Positions 29,601 through 43,214 of a stretch of DNA of 64,000 bases are shown piece by piece (positions within the stretch are counted from its first letter, which is position 1; each line of letters starts with the position of its first letter). Below the pieces are notes generated by a model, which saw only the letters and a program-made list of their open reading frames with translations, was not told where the DNA came from and made no database searches. Source of the DNA: Chrysomallon squamiferum (Eukaryota > Mollusca > Gastropoda > Neomphalida > Peltospiridae); contig CM022672.1 of NCBI GenBank assembly GCA_012295275.1, positions 20,802,894 to 20,866,893 on the forward strand, read 5' to 3'. The translations under genes and the position numbers were made by a program.

Positions 29601-32600
29601 CTAAGTATATTGCAATGTTTTAGTGTGTACAGTCTAAGTATATTAATGTTATGTTTTAGTGGGTATAGTCTAAATATGTTAATGTGATGTTTTAGTGTGC
29701 AGTCTATATAATTATACTAATGTGACATTTTAGTGTGTGTTATCTATATATATTAATTGGATGTTTTAGACTGTTTAGTCTGATCACTGTAAAATTAATA
29801 GAGTAAACATGTAAATGTGTAATCAAATGTAAATTCACAACTTATCATCTGTGAAACAGGTTATAACACTAAGTATTTCTTCCACAGTTACTTAAAACAA
29901 CAAGCTATAAACATCTTACTCAAATTAATTATCAGTAAAACAATCTGTATGAAGTAATATGTAAAAATATGTATTGTAATGTGCTCACCATTAATACTGT
30001 GCAGATGTATTGTACTGTTAACACTGTGTACATGTTTACTATTAATACTGAGTAGATGTATGTACTGCAATGTACTCACTGTTAACACTGTAGATGTACT
30101 GTGCTCACTGTTAACACTGTTTTGATGTGTTGTGCTCACTATTAGCACTGTAGGTGTATTATATAGACTATTAACACTGTGTAGATGTACACACAATTAA
30201 CACTGCATTGATGCACTCACAGTTAACACTGTGTAGATATGCCACTCACCTGTCTGGTATCTGCTGTACAAGTGACAGGTCTGTATTCCCAGTGATGAAG
30301 AACACCGAGGCTGGTCAGACTGACAGGCACAGTCTGTGGTCAGTGGCACTGAGACTGGTGTGCTTTTACCTGGACACTGCCCATTGTAGATGCTGTCCTC
30401 TTTGCTCACTCTGAAAGTGTGACTAAATTTTCATTTCATGCTACAGTGCTAATAACAAGATAAGAATTGCACATAAAAGTAATTTCAAAAATCTGATAGT
30501 AAATGTTGACTATTTATATATAAAAAATAATAATAATAAAAAAAAATACCTCCATTTTAAACTTGTAGCTTCATCTATCTCATCATTGTCTGCATCTGCA
30601 TCATAACTGCCACACAGTCCTAGAATATTAAAATAATTCCCTGCCTTTAATATATGCTGTGAAGATCTCACTGAAGCAACGTTCAATTTGTTTTCGTATT
30701 TCTTAATATAATCTGATGTAACATAAACATAATGGACTGATTTGATGTTCTTTTTAAAATTAAACTTTTCACACTGAGAAGACTTGTAAATACAATTCAG
30801 TATGTTCAGAGTTGTTCATGTTTAATGGCTGCAAAATTTTCGAATACCTTAAGATTAAATATTATTATTATTCTTTTTTTTTTTTATCTACACATTTCTC
30901 TGTCATATCTTTTAAAAATATTTATTATAATCATGTTTAAAATATTTATTTATTGATTTATTTAACTTCATTAATACAGAAATACATAAGATGTGATTAA
31001 TACCTTCTGTGTTGTTGAAATCAAGTGGTGATGGGTAAAACCATAAGTTTATAAAATTCATGAAGCTCTCTCGAACAACAAGGAATGCACCCGTGGGGAA
31101 AACCACCTAGAAAATACAGACGTACAATTAGAATTTAATAATAATAAACTGATAACATGAACTGATGTACTATAAACACTAGATATAGGCAATGATGAAC
31201 TATAAACTCTATATACAGCTATTTATGTACTATACACTATATACAGCTATTTATATACTATAAACACTACGTACAGCTATCGATGTACTATAAAAACTAT
31301 ACACAGGTATTGATGTACTATAAATACTACATAGAAAAAGTGAAGTACTAAAAACACTATATAAGCTATTGATGTACTAAAAACACTATATACAGTTATT
31401 TATGCACTATAAATTTTATATACAGCTATCGATGTACTATAAACAGTATATACAGCTACTCATGTACTATAAATACTATAAACACTGTATCACTTTGTCA
31501 AAAAATTCTCACAACAGATTCTTCACCGTCCTCACGGTCGATCGCGATATGGTGTAAGCCTGGAATATAAGCTGTGAAGAATACTCACGGACGGATTGTG
31601 CTTTGTGCTTACTGAGCGGAATTCAGAAACGAAAAAGATACTGTACCTTTTTCTTTATTTATTTAGATTTAAATTCTTATTTATATTATTTGTAGGCTTT
31701 TGTATTATTGTTACTCTTATTACTTTTCTTTTTTCTTTTCTACTGTTTGTTCTTCTTTAGCTTTTTACTTTCCGGTATCTCAAATAACCGATATATCTTT
31801 TATCTTTATCTCGATCTGAAAGTGAGTAGCGTTCAGCTTTAGTCTTTTTTTGAATTAATATAGAATTGTCTATATATTTAAAAAAAAAAAAATAATAATA
31901 AGCAATTCAAATATATTTTTGAAACCGATATATTTTTTTATAAAAACACACAAAACAACAACAACCCATACACTTACACAACAAACATGGCAACAAAAAA
32001 CATCAACATTTACAGCTCGGAAACAGATATCTCGGAGATGGAAACTAGAGTTCCAAAACGGGACAGGAGCCCTAGCTCCGTCGAGAAAACTCAAAACAGG
32101 AAACAAAAGAAAAAAATCGATAACACAGTCCAACACACACATTCCGAAACAGAAATAACTGAAGAACAAACAATTATTAACAGAAATCTGCACATTTTGG
32201 CAAGGCTAAGGGAAACGGACAGCGAAGACGAAAGCGAATCAAACGCTTGGAAAATTATAAAAAGAAAAAAAACAAAACATACCCACAGCCGAACCACCAT
32301 TGCAGTTCACAAAAAAAATTACACAAACATCAACAAACAGTTGCGCTACTTAATAGAAGCGCAAATACACATTATTGACAAAACAACAAAAGTCAACAAT
32401 AATAATAACGGAAAAGAAATCTACTTCGAAGTAGACACAAAAACACTTAAAACAATCGGTCCCAACATTACAATCTGGGACGAAACATTTGTCGTCAGAG
32501 TTTTACCAAAAATAATCCCTGACACAAAACAAACACAGAAAACACCCACACCACAACCCAGAAAAACACTACTTGCAAAACCGCAGCGAAAACAAACTAC

Positions 32601-35600
32601 TACTACCAAACAACAACAACAACAACCTAAACAAACAACAAAACCAAAGGAGACAACAATATACAAATATATTTCTAAAGATTTGGGTTTTTATTACCCG
32701 CATACAAACAAACTAGATTTCTTTGAAATGTTCAACAAAGAACTAGTACAACAAACAAATTCAACACTAGTCGGTGTGGAAATGTGGAGAAAGCCAAATT
32801 ACTGGACCACACTGACATTTAACAGAAAACTAATAAACACAACCATCACCATTGATGGGTACAAATACACACTGGCAGAAATGAGGCCGCAGTTGCCCAA
32901 GTGCGGCCACTGTCAGAAATGGGGGCACCTCACAAACCAGTGCTCCCACAGACACAACCCGAAACACTTAACGTGGAAATCACCACAGAAACTCAGGCCT
33001 ATGCCGGTCTCTGGCAAAATGCGCAAATTGCCAGGGCCCACACGAATCACACTACAAGATGTGCCCAGCAAAAATGAAAGCAACGAACAATTTTGAGCAC
33101 AATAGGAGAGATAATAAAATTTTAGAAAACGTCAACAAAAAATGCCAAAAGATCGAAGAAAAAACCAAAACCATTATAGAAACAAAAATTGATCAACACA
33201 ACAACAAACTAAAAGACAATCTCGACAAGGAGGTCAGGATCGCAGAAATCCACAAAATTATTGTCTGCCTCCTGACTGAGCTTCAGAACATCAGGACCAA
33301 TAAAGGAAACACAAATGATGACGCCAATTTGGAGCAGACAGTAGCCCAGATAATTGAAGACAGCTTGGGCTTCAAGATCGACACACATGACAAAAGAGTA
33401 AAATTACACACAGACAGGAGAAATCCTACAAACACAAAACAGTGAACAAAAACAAAACAAAACAAACAGTAACAGCCATTTACAAACTCTTCACGACAAG
33501 CACACCAAGAACACAGGCCTCTCCGTTCTTCAATGAACGCTAAAGGCTTCACTCAACAGGCCACGGAGACGAATTACTACACTTCCTGGCCTCCACTACA
33601 AACACACCGGACATAATATGCATTCAAGAAACATGGCTGGGACATTTCAACAAAAACAACAAAACAACAAAAACCTTTACGGTCCCCGGGTACCAAAGTC
33701 ATTACGTCAACAGATACAACAGCACCCGGGGAGGCATCATGACTCTCGTCAAACAAGACATTCCACACACCAAGCTGAACCAAGCCAAAGTTCACGCCAA
33801 CATAGAAATACTAAGCATCACAATACACAACAACAATCAAAACATCGACATCATTAACGTATACAGCCCACCCACTCCCGCACTACACACCATTCAAACC
33901 CAGGATTTAAACAAAATGATCACAACAAAGAACAAGGTCATTATAGTGGGCGATTTCAACTGTCACAACACCCTATGGGGTGGCTCGACAGACGACAGCC
34001 CTGGGATCGTCTTCGAAGATTTCCTAGAACAAAACCAGCTGGTCTGTTTGAACGACGGAACATTCACATACACTAGCGACATCAATGGTGGCCAAACCGC
34101 CATTGATGTAACATTCACAAGCAAGGACATCGCAGCACTCTCCGAATGGCAAGTGCTCGATGAGCTAAACAGCGACCACCTCCCGATACTCACCAACTAC
34201 ATCAGCAAGAACACCTTCTCGGACAGATCCATCTTCACACCGAAATGGAACTTCAACAAAGCAGACTGGGAAGGCTTCTACAAAGCATGCAGAAACATCA
34301 ACACGCAGAACCCCAACGACATCGACGCCTACTGCGCATCACTCACCAACACGATACACTCCATTGCAATCAGATACATACCCAAAACCAGAAAATGCAC
34401 CGGCAAAATATCCACTCCCTGGTGGACGGAACGCATAGAAAACAAATGCAAGGAGAGAAACAAATACAGAAGACAATATAAAAAAGACAGAAATCATTCT
34501 ACGCACGAAAAATATAAAATATCAAAAAAAGAAGTTTCCAACCTAATACTCACAGCGAAACAAGAACACTGGGAACTTTTTTGCAACAACATCGACCACA
34601 AAACATCAGTCAAAGACATGTGGGCCAAAGTAAAAAACATTCAAGGAAAAAAAACCCACAGAATCAACACTCTCGGCAAAAACAACATCGCATTCACTGA
34701 CAAGCAAAAAGCGGACCTACTCAGCCAAACCTTCGCCAAGTCCAGCAGCAATTCGAACTTCCCACTGAATTTCGCAAAGAAACAACTGGACAACCAAGCA
34801 ATCGGCAAATACTCCGCAGACACAGAAAACAGGAAATATAATCAATTATTCAACATCAGTGAATTAAAACATGCACTCAAAAACAAGAAAAGTACAGCCA
34901 CGGGGCCAGATAAAATAAGCTACACAATATTACAACATCTACCAGACGAAACACTACTGGTTATACTCGAACTTTACAACGCAATATGGACCACCGGCAA
35001 GATTCCAACAAACTGGAAACACGCCGAATGTTTCAGCTTGCCCAAACCACACAAAGATCACTCATTACCCAACAGTTACAGGCCGATCACGCTGACGTCA
35101 CACATGTGTAAAACATTGGAAACATTGATCAACACACGCCTGAACCAGCATTTAAACGACAACAATTTAATCAGCAAATTTCAAAGCGGCTTCAGGAAGA
35201 AACACAGCACTAACGACCAGATCACACGCCTGCAAACATCAATTAATCAATCTTTTCGAAAATCAAAAAAAGTCATAGCAGTTTTTTTAGACATTGAAAA
35301 AGCATTCGACATGGTATGGAGGGAAGGACTGTTAGTTAAATTAATCAACAACAACATCAAAGGCAACATGTTCAACTTTATCAAAGACTTTATCAACAAC
35401 AGAACCATAGCAGTCAAAGTAAACGGTCACACCTCAGAGAAAACGACAATCGAAAGGAGCCGATAAATACAGCACTCTTTGCAGACGACTGCGCCTTTTG
35501 GCGGGCAGGAAGATCGACCGCAGCAATAAGAGAAACAAATACAAAAAGACTTAAACAACATAAACGATTGGGCGTTGAAATGGGGCATAAAGATTTCTCT

Positions 35601-38600
35601 TTCGAAAACGACGTGCCTCCTTTTCAACAAGAAATCAGACAACAGCAAGATCACTCTCAACATCGACAACAACTTCATAACACAAACAAAGACATTCAAA
35701 TTTCTAGGTGTGACATTCGACAGTCAACTCAACTTCCGATGCCACATACACAACATAATTGCATCCTGCAAAAAAACAATCAATCTTCTAAAGTTAATTT
35801 CCAGAACCAGTTGGGGAGCAAACGAGTCAACGCTGATTTTGATACACAAAGCGTGTATTCTCTCCAAGCTCGACTACGGAGCCACGGCTTACTCGAATGC
35901 TCCCAAACTTTATTTTAAAAAACTAGATATAATTCAATCAAGTGCCCTCAGGGTGATCGGCCACATGCCAAACACAACACCATCCGACAGCCTCCTGTCG
36001 GAATACAGCATCCAACCATTAAAATACAGAAGAAAACTGCAGCTACTAAAATACAACCTGAAAATACACACACTCAACACAGACCACCCGGTCAAGGATC
36101 TGGTCCCCGACGAACAAAGGATAGGACATCTTCAAATCGCATAGTCTACTACTATCGAATTTCCCGACAACAGCTAGCGAAATCGAAAGGGAAACAGGAA
36201 TAGGTGAAATGCCACTGCCGGCATACCACAAAGAAAGAAAACCGACAATAAACACACCTTTCCTGATCAAAAGAGAAACTGACAAAACAGAGATCCAACC
36301 ATTCAAAAAAATCATTTTTTTGGCAGCAGCAAACGACCACTACAAACAACACACGTACATTTACACTGACGGATCCAAAAACCCAGACAACGGGAGTGTA
36401 GGATTCGCCTTCATAGCCCAAGATCACACAAACAAACCCACATGCATACAATTCGGCCGTATGAGAAATCACCTTTCGGTATACACGGCCGAGTTGGTAG
36501 CCATCATCAGAGCCATGCTGTGGGTAAAACACAACAACAACAAACGCACAGTAATTTTCTTGGACAGTCTAAGTTCCGTGATCTCAATACAATCCGGAAG
36601 TTCAAGCAGACCAGACCTGCTCAGCAAAATACAACAACTACACGAAGAAATACAACACGACAAGAAAGAACTAACCATCGAGTGGCTCCCAGCACACGTC
36701 GGCATCATCGGCAACGAACTTGCCGACCATTACGCCAAAGAGTCACTCAGCATTAAAGACGAAGACATCTGCACAGACATACATTACGGAATAAACGAAA
36801 TTGTCTCCATCGCTGCCAAACATTACGACAAACAATGGCAGAACGAATGGAACAACACCAAAAACAAATGGCACTTAAACATCAAACCACTCGCCAAAAC
36901 ACCCAAAATCACACTCGCCAACAAACTACACAACAACAATCTCACCAAAGCCAGAATTGGTTACTCAACCAACCTAAACGCAATTCTATACAAACATAAC
37001 ATCATCACATCACCCAACTGCAGTTGTGGACTCTCAGAAACCATGAAACACTACTTGTTTCACTGTCCAAATTTTGCCAAGGAAAGACAAGCACTACGCA
37101 ATACATTGGAGGAACTAAAAATCGAGTTCACGCTCCAACACATCCTGGCACCAAACGTGAAAGACAGAGAGTTAGTCCTCGCTGCAGTAACAAATTACAT
37201 TCTCAAAACAAAACACAAACTATAAACCTTTTTTTTTTTTTTTTTTTTTTTGACACGAAAACAAACAACAATTATATAAATCTATTGACTTGCGGATTGA
37301 TTGGTTGAACAGCTGATGGATCTACGGATGGATCGGCTGATTGACGAATCAATTTGAATGGCCAATTAAATTAATAATTAAAAAATGATAAACGTACTAT
37401 ACGAACCCACTTTCAGACACTACTAATCCGGTTATGGTGTCTTATTTCAATTTTTTTTTTTTTTTTTATTTTTTTTTTTTTAATTTTTATTTTTATTTTT
37501 ATTTTTATTTTTATTTTTTTTTTCTCTCTCATATTCTTAGTCCTAGCTTCAGGATTTATAATATCTTTTAAATTAAAATAATATGTAAATAAATTAACTA
37601 CATTTATGTTCTTATTTGTTCTAGTTGCAGGTTTTTTTATAATATGTTTTAAAACAATAAAAAGACCACTGGCAAAAAAAAAAAAAAAAAAAAAAAAAAA
37701 ACAGGTTTGGACTACGTGGACCAGAAAGAAGCAGCCAAAAAGAAACAACAACAGCAGCCAAAAAGAAACAACGACAGCAGCCAAGAGCAGAACAACCAGG
37801 ACGGCAAACAACACAGACCCGGTGATGGCTGAGAGATTGTGCCGGATATCACGGGGGGCGGACTGCGGCTGCAATACATCCGTACCGACTCGTTACGATC
37901 CGATATGCTGGACACTCCCTTGTGTCCTGCAATCGTGGCGAGAATCCATTCTCTTTCCCTACCCAAAACTCTTTTCAGCGACGGACGCGCCCGCTGACCT
38001 GTCAGAAAGCGTGCCCGTCGCAGACGTGCTTCACAACAGCTTGCTCTGATTAGCACGTTAATTTTTTTGCCTATTCCTATTCCTATCACTTTGTTTTCTC
38101 TTTTTTAATTTAATTTTTTTTTTTTTTCAATTGAAATTGGACGAAAACTGTTTTCATATGTTTACAACAGATATATGGTACATCTTGTCACCACAAAAAT
38201 CTAACTCAATATATTACGATATAATCAGGGATTCCGAAACTGCAGTTTTCCTCCCGTAATATGGCAAAGCATTTGGATTTGTTTTCAACGACCAGAATCA
38301 CTTTAAAAGACAATAAACAAATATCGCAGAAGCGAGATTTACCACTCGCCCGATTCACATGTGGTTTTTGAATTTCATTCGCACGGCAGCTTTAATACTA
38401 CACATTATATGACAGGGCCAGTAATTCCTGAAAGCGATTGTGATCACGGGTGTAATGATTAATAGCCGAGTAGACCAAAATATCAACGACACTTTTAAAA
38501 ATAATGATATTACGATACAAGACTAAATATACACTGAGTAAAAGTTATATGAATGGCAACACAGACTATGAACAGCATAGGCACAACCAAAATCATAACT

Positions 38601-41227
38601 TTAAGAATACCTTGTACTCCTTGCCTCCTTTGTATCTGAAGACATTCGTGCCATCTTCTAGGTCTCCGTTGAGGAACATATCAGCAGAAATTCCCTCCCT
38701 GGTTTACAGCCTTTGAATGTAATGACGTCATCGCCAGACTTGACAGCTGCAGCACAATTACACGACGGCGACGCATTGTTATTTGCAAAACACTTTTTGT
38801 AGAATGTCCTAACCTGCAAGAAATAAAAATATGTTCAATGTAATTTAGTTTCATCGTTTATACCATGGATATAATATCACCAAACTTATGTACATCCAAG
38901 CCTTGATAGAACATATATTTATTTTATTCAGTACCTATAATGGTTTAGTGCCTATTATGTTAGGTAACAGATAAAAAATATAAAATATATATATATATAA
39001 AAAAAAAAATTTTTACATAAGTAAAATACATAGAAAGCAGTGAATAATTACCTCGAATGGGAGCTTCTGGTTTCGATAGAAGATGAACTCACCTTCTCTG
39101 TGGTTATCATAGTATCTAAAAGAAATCACTGAATTCTGAAGATAAAACCTATTATACATTATAACTATATACTGTGTGTATACAGTTTTACATGTATATA
39201 TGTACTGGTATATATATTGTGCAAGATGTACTGCAAAAATAAATAGCTCTACCTATTGTACAAAAGATCGAACTATCTATTTCAACTGTATTCCAGAGGT
39301 ACAGTGTGAACACTATACTGAGCTTATTACATACTATATTTCAAATTAGAATCATTCATGGTAGCTTAGAATCTTTTCCAATCTGTTTCATTTAAGCTTA
39401 ATGTTTTCAAATGTGGAACATTTAGACTTACTTGTCGAATGTTTTCAACAAGGAACATTTAGACTTACTTGTCAAATGATTTCAAACGTTGATCATTTAG
39501 TCTTATTTGTTGAATAATTTTATCAATCGTGGAACATTTAGACTTACATTCTATTGAATGTTTTTAAAACGTGAAACATTTAGACTTACTTGTTGTCGAA
39601 TGTTTTCAAATGTGGATCATTCAGAGACTCACAGACAGCTTTTCTATCGTTGTCTTTTATTGAAACCTGAAAGTAGAAAAGAAAAATATTTAAATGACTG
39701 TGTTATCAGTTGTACAGTAATACTCAATATTTTATTTTACACTTCTGTCAGGTATTTTAATTTTTTTTTTTTTTTTTTTTTTTTACTATTGTTTACTTGC
39801 TACAGATTTTCTGGACTCAAATTTGGTGCAGTCATGTTTACCTCTGACTTTGTCTGTGATTCGCTGTAGGTGTAATCTTCTATCTTTGTAATGAGAGTGA
39901 CCAGTGATGAGCGGGAACCATCAATCAACATGTCCTGGTTCGCTCTCACTCTCACACTCTGTGTTGCCTGCCACGTTGTCATTGTGATGGGAGTTTCGCA
40001 TCCAGTGCCTTTCGCTGTAGGAAACACAATCTGAGGAAGCAGCCAGTCTGCTGGAGAACTGCATTTTACTGGATCTTTGTCAGTGACCATGGCAACGACA
40101 AACACTTTGCAGTCGGGCTTTTTGTTGGCAATAAGACAGAGTAAATTGGGTGGTGCATTGAAAGTAAATTTGATCCGTCCGTCTGTCTCTCCTTCTGTCA
40201 GATTGAGATGCACATCAGAGAGAAGCTGTGACAAAAAGAATAACTTGTATTAAATAAATAAAGTTCACAACAGTATTGTTAATGTATATGAATAAAGTAT
40301 CTACTATTAATAATCACATGTTATTATTTATATGTTTATACAAAAAGATTAGTTAAAATGTCTATACAAAGTATACAACTATTATTATGTATACGTAAAG
40401 TACGTTATATTAAAATGTATACATAAAGTATATTATAATAAAATGCATACATAAAATACACTATTATTAAAATATAGACATATGTACACGACACAGAAGA
40501 AGTCTACTAGAGAGAGGACGAGTGACGACGTCATCTCACCTGTATCTGTGGTCTGTAGACGTCACTGACTTTCACGTCGCTGAGCTGGTCTCCACAGAGT
40601 GGCGTATAGCATGCCTGCACTTTACACACGTGCTGAAAATATTTATTTGTAGTCTTTATTTATTTATTTATTTATTCATTAATTCCTTTATTTATTCATT
40701 TATAATAATTAGTAGTAGTAGTAGTAGACGTCGTTCTAGTAGTATCAATAGTATTTTATCTGCCATATTATTATTTTTATTTTATTTTTTTTTATTTTTA
40801 TTTTTTTATTTTTTTATTCATTTATTTATGAATTTGTTTATTCATTTCACTAACAGTAATCATCACCATTATTACCAATCGTTATTATCATTATCAGTAT
40901 AGTAGTAGTGGTTGTTGTAGTGAGAGGCAAAGAAATTGTTATTGATTGTGGTAGTATCAATATATATTTCTTACTGTTTGTTTCTGTGTAAAATTGGAAG
41001 CCAGCACATCCTGTTTATTTTGCATTTCACCGTTTTTCAATAACACCGAAGTAGTTTTGGTATCATCCTGATACCATGTAACTTTGTACTGTACACTGAA
41101 GGTGACTTTATCATTTATGACACAAACCAGGTACATCTTATCCAGTGACGTATATTCCAAATGGAGGCTAGGTTTTGTCAAAGTAGTGGCAGGAATCGTA
41201 ACTGCAGAGAAAGAATCAATTATTCAT

Positions 41228-41319
<92 letters not shown>

Positions 41320-41874
41320 ATTCTCAAACATTTGTGGAAATTAATGAGAATGTTTATAAAAATATAATATTACGAAACAGCGACACCTGACATTCCCAAT
41401 GAAGTATACTACATTATCGTGTGACCCAACTACAAATCAGTGGAAAGTGTAGATTTCTTTTATTGGTAATCTACTGCTCAGATCATCGCACTAACTGATG
41501 GAACTTATCATAGCACAGCAACTTCTCTTGAAGAAACTACTACTGCAGAAGAAACTCAAGGACAAAGAAATCGTAAAATTGTTATGCGACTATGAAAGTA
41601 ATTATAATTTAATTTTAACATATGTCAGAATAACAGTTATAATAATTTACCGTTAACGTAGCATCCAGTCAACTCAAGTCTAAAACACGGCTCATTATGG
41701 AAGTCTACAACGACGATTCGAACACGTCGTACTGCAGCTGATGTTACATCCATTGACCATGTAGAGGATGCAGTGAAATTCGCCTCAAACACCTTCAAAA
41801 ACATGAAATAAAACTTTAAAAATAAATATTTACTTCGTTAACAAAAACAACAGTTAGTGGTAGGTCTAGTGGTA

Positions 41875-41917
<43 letters not shown>

Positions 41918-43145
41918 GATCATATATGAATCATACTGGTTTGACAATCAACTACGAAGTATACATGTTTAACAATCAAATATGAGTTGTACAGTATTAA
42001 TAGTCAAGTAACAAGTCTACTGGTTTAACAATGAAATATGAAGTGTACTGTATTGACAGTCAAGTAAGAAGTGCACTGTTTTAACAATCAAATAAAAAGT
42101 CTACTGTATTAACAGTCAAGCAAGAAGTCTACTGGTTTAACAATCAAATAAGAAGTGTACTGTATTGACAGTCAAGTAAGAAGTGCATTGTTTTAACAAT
42201 CAAATAAGAAGTGTACTGTATTAACAGTCAAGATAGAAGTGCACTGGTTTAACTATCAAATAAGAAGTGTACTGTATTAACAGTCAAGTAAGAAGTGCAC
42301 TGTTTTAACAATCAAATAAAAAGTCTACTGTATTAACAGTCAAGCAAGAAGTCTACTGGTTTAACAATCAAATAAGAAGTGTACTGTATTGACAGTCTAA
42401 GAAGTGCATTGTTTTAACAATCAAATAAGAAGTGTACTGTATTAACAGTCAAGATAGAAGTGCACTGGTTTAACTATCAAATAAGAAGTGTACTGTATTA
42501 ACAGTCAAGTAAGAAGTGCACTGGTTTAACAATCAAATAAAAGATGTACTGTATTAACAGTCAAGTAAGAGGTGTTCTGGATTAGCAGTGAAGTGAGAAG
42601 TAAATTGGTTTAATGATCAAATAACATCATACTGGGAAGTATACTGCATCATTTTACACATATACGTACCTGACTGTGAGATTCTGGATCTTCGTACGTT
42701 GTGAGGTCACCAGGGGATGACGTCGACAGCTCCATCTGAATCTTGAATCGTGTTATGTAATTGACAATGCTTGTGTTCTTTGTTGCTGGTATCTGCAGTG
42801 TGATTTGCGTAACATTGGCCGGATGATACAAATTCACCTCGAACCACTCGCCAGCACTTGTGTTCTTGGGGCACCAGGCACCATAATCAACATCTTAAAA
42901 GGGGACCAAATGAAAGTAGATTATTACTAAAATAATTATACAGCTTCGATCGCATTTCGTCCATTTCATCCTTTTCGGTTCGATTAGGCCAGTTTCATCA
43001 CAATTCTGTATTTTCAGCCGGACCGATTTTAGCCAAAAAAAACAAACTTTCAATATTAAGAGATGTTCTGTAACTTTTGTAAATAAATAAACAAACAAAT
43101 AAATATATAAATAAATAAATAATAGATATTTTATTATTATTATTT

Positions 43146-43214
<69 letters not shown>

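Larger units (their letters stand above)
31499..38083 (+). mobile_element. Near full-length LINE (non-LTR retrotransposon, I/Nimb-like) antisense in the host intron
   Basis: The element is bounded by an 11-bp target duplication, TATCACTTTGT, at 31,488-31,498 and 38,084-38,094. Order: 5' UTR, ORF1 with CCHC knuckles, ORF2 with APE-type endonuclease, reverse transcriptase and RNase H, 3' UTR with poly(T) and poly(A) tracts, and a short terminal tail of TTCCTA-type repeats. A C-terminal RNase H together with Zn-knuckle ORF1 points to the I superclade (I, Nimb, Ingi, Loa); the exact clade needs a tree. It lies between exons f and g of module 1. Frameshifts in both ORFs and a missing RT block mean this copy is not autonomous as assembled. 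Confidence 0.92.

Noticed and set aside
36152-36532. Minus-strand open frame
   Set aside because: It is the shadow of the RNase H coding strand.
37606-38049. Open frames on both strands near the LINE end
   Set aside because: They lie in the LINE 3' UTR and run through its poly(A) tract.
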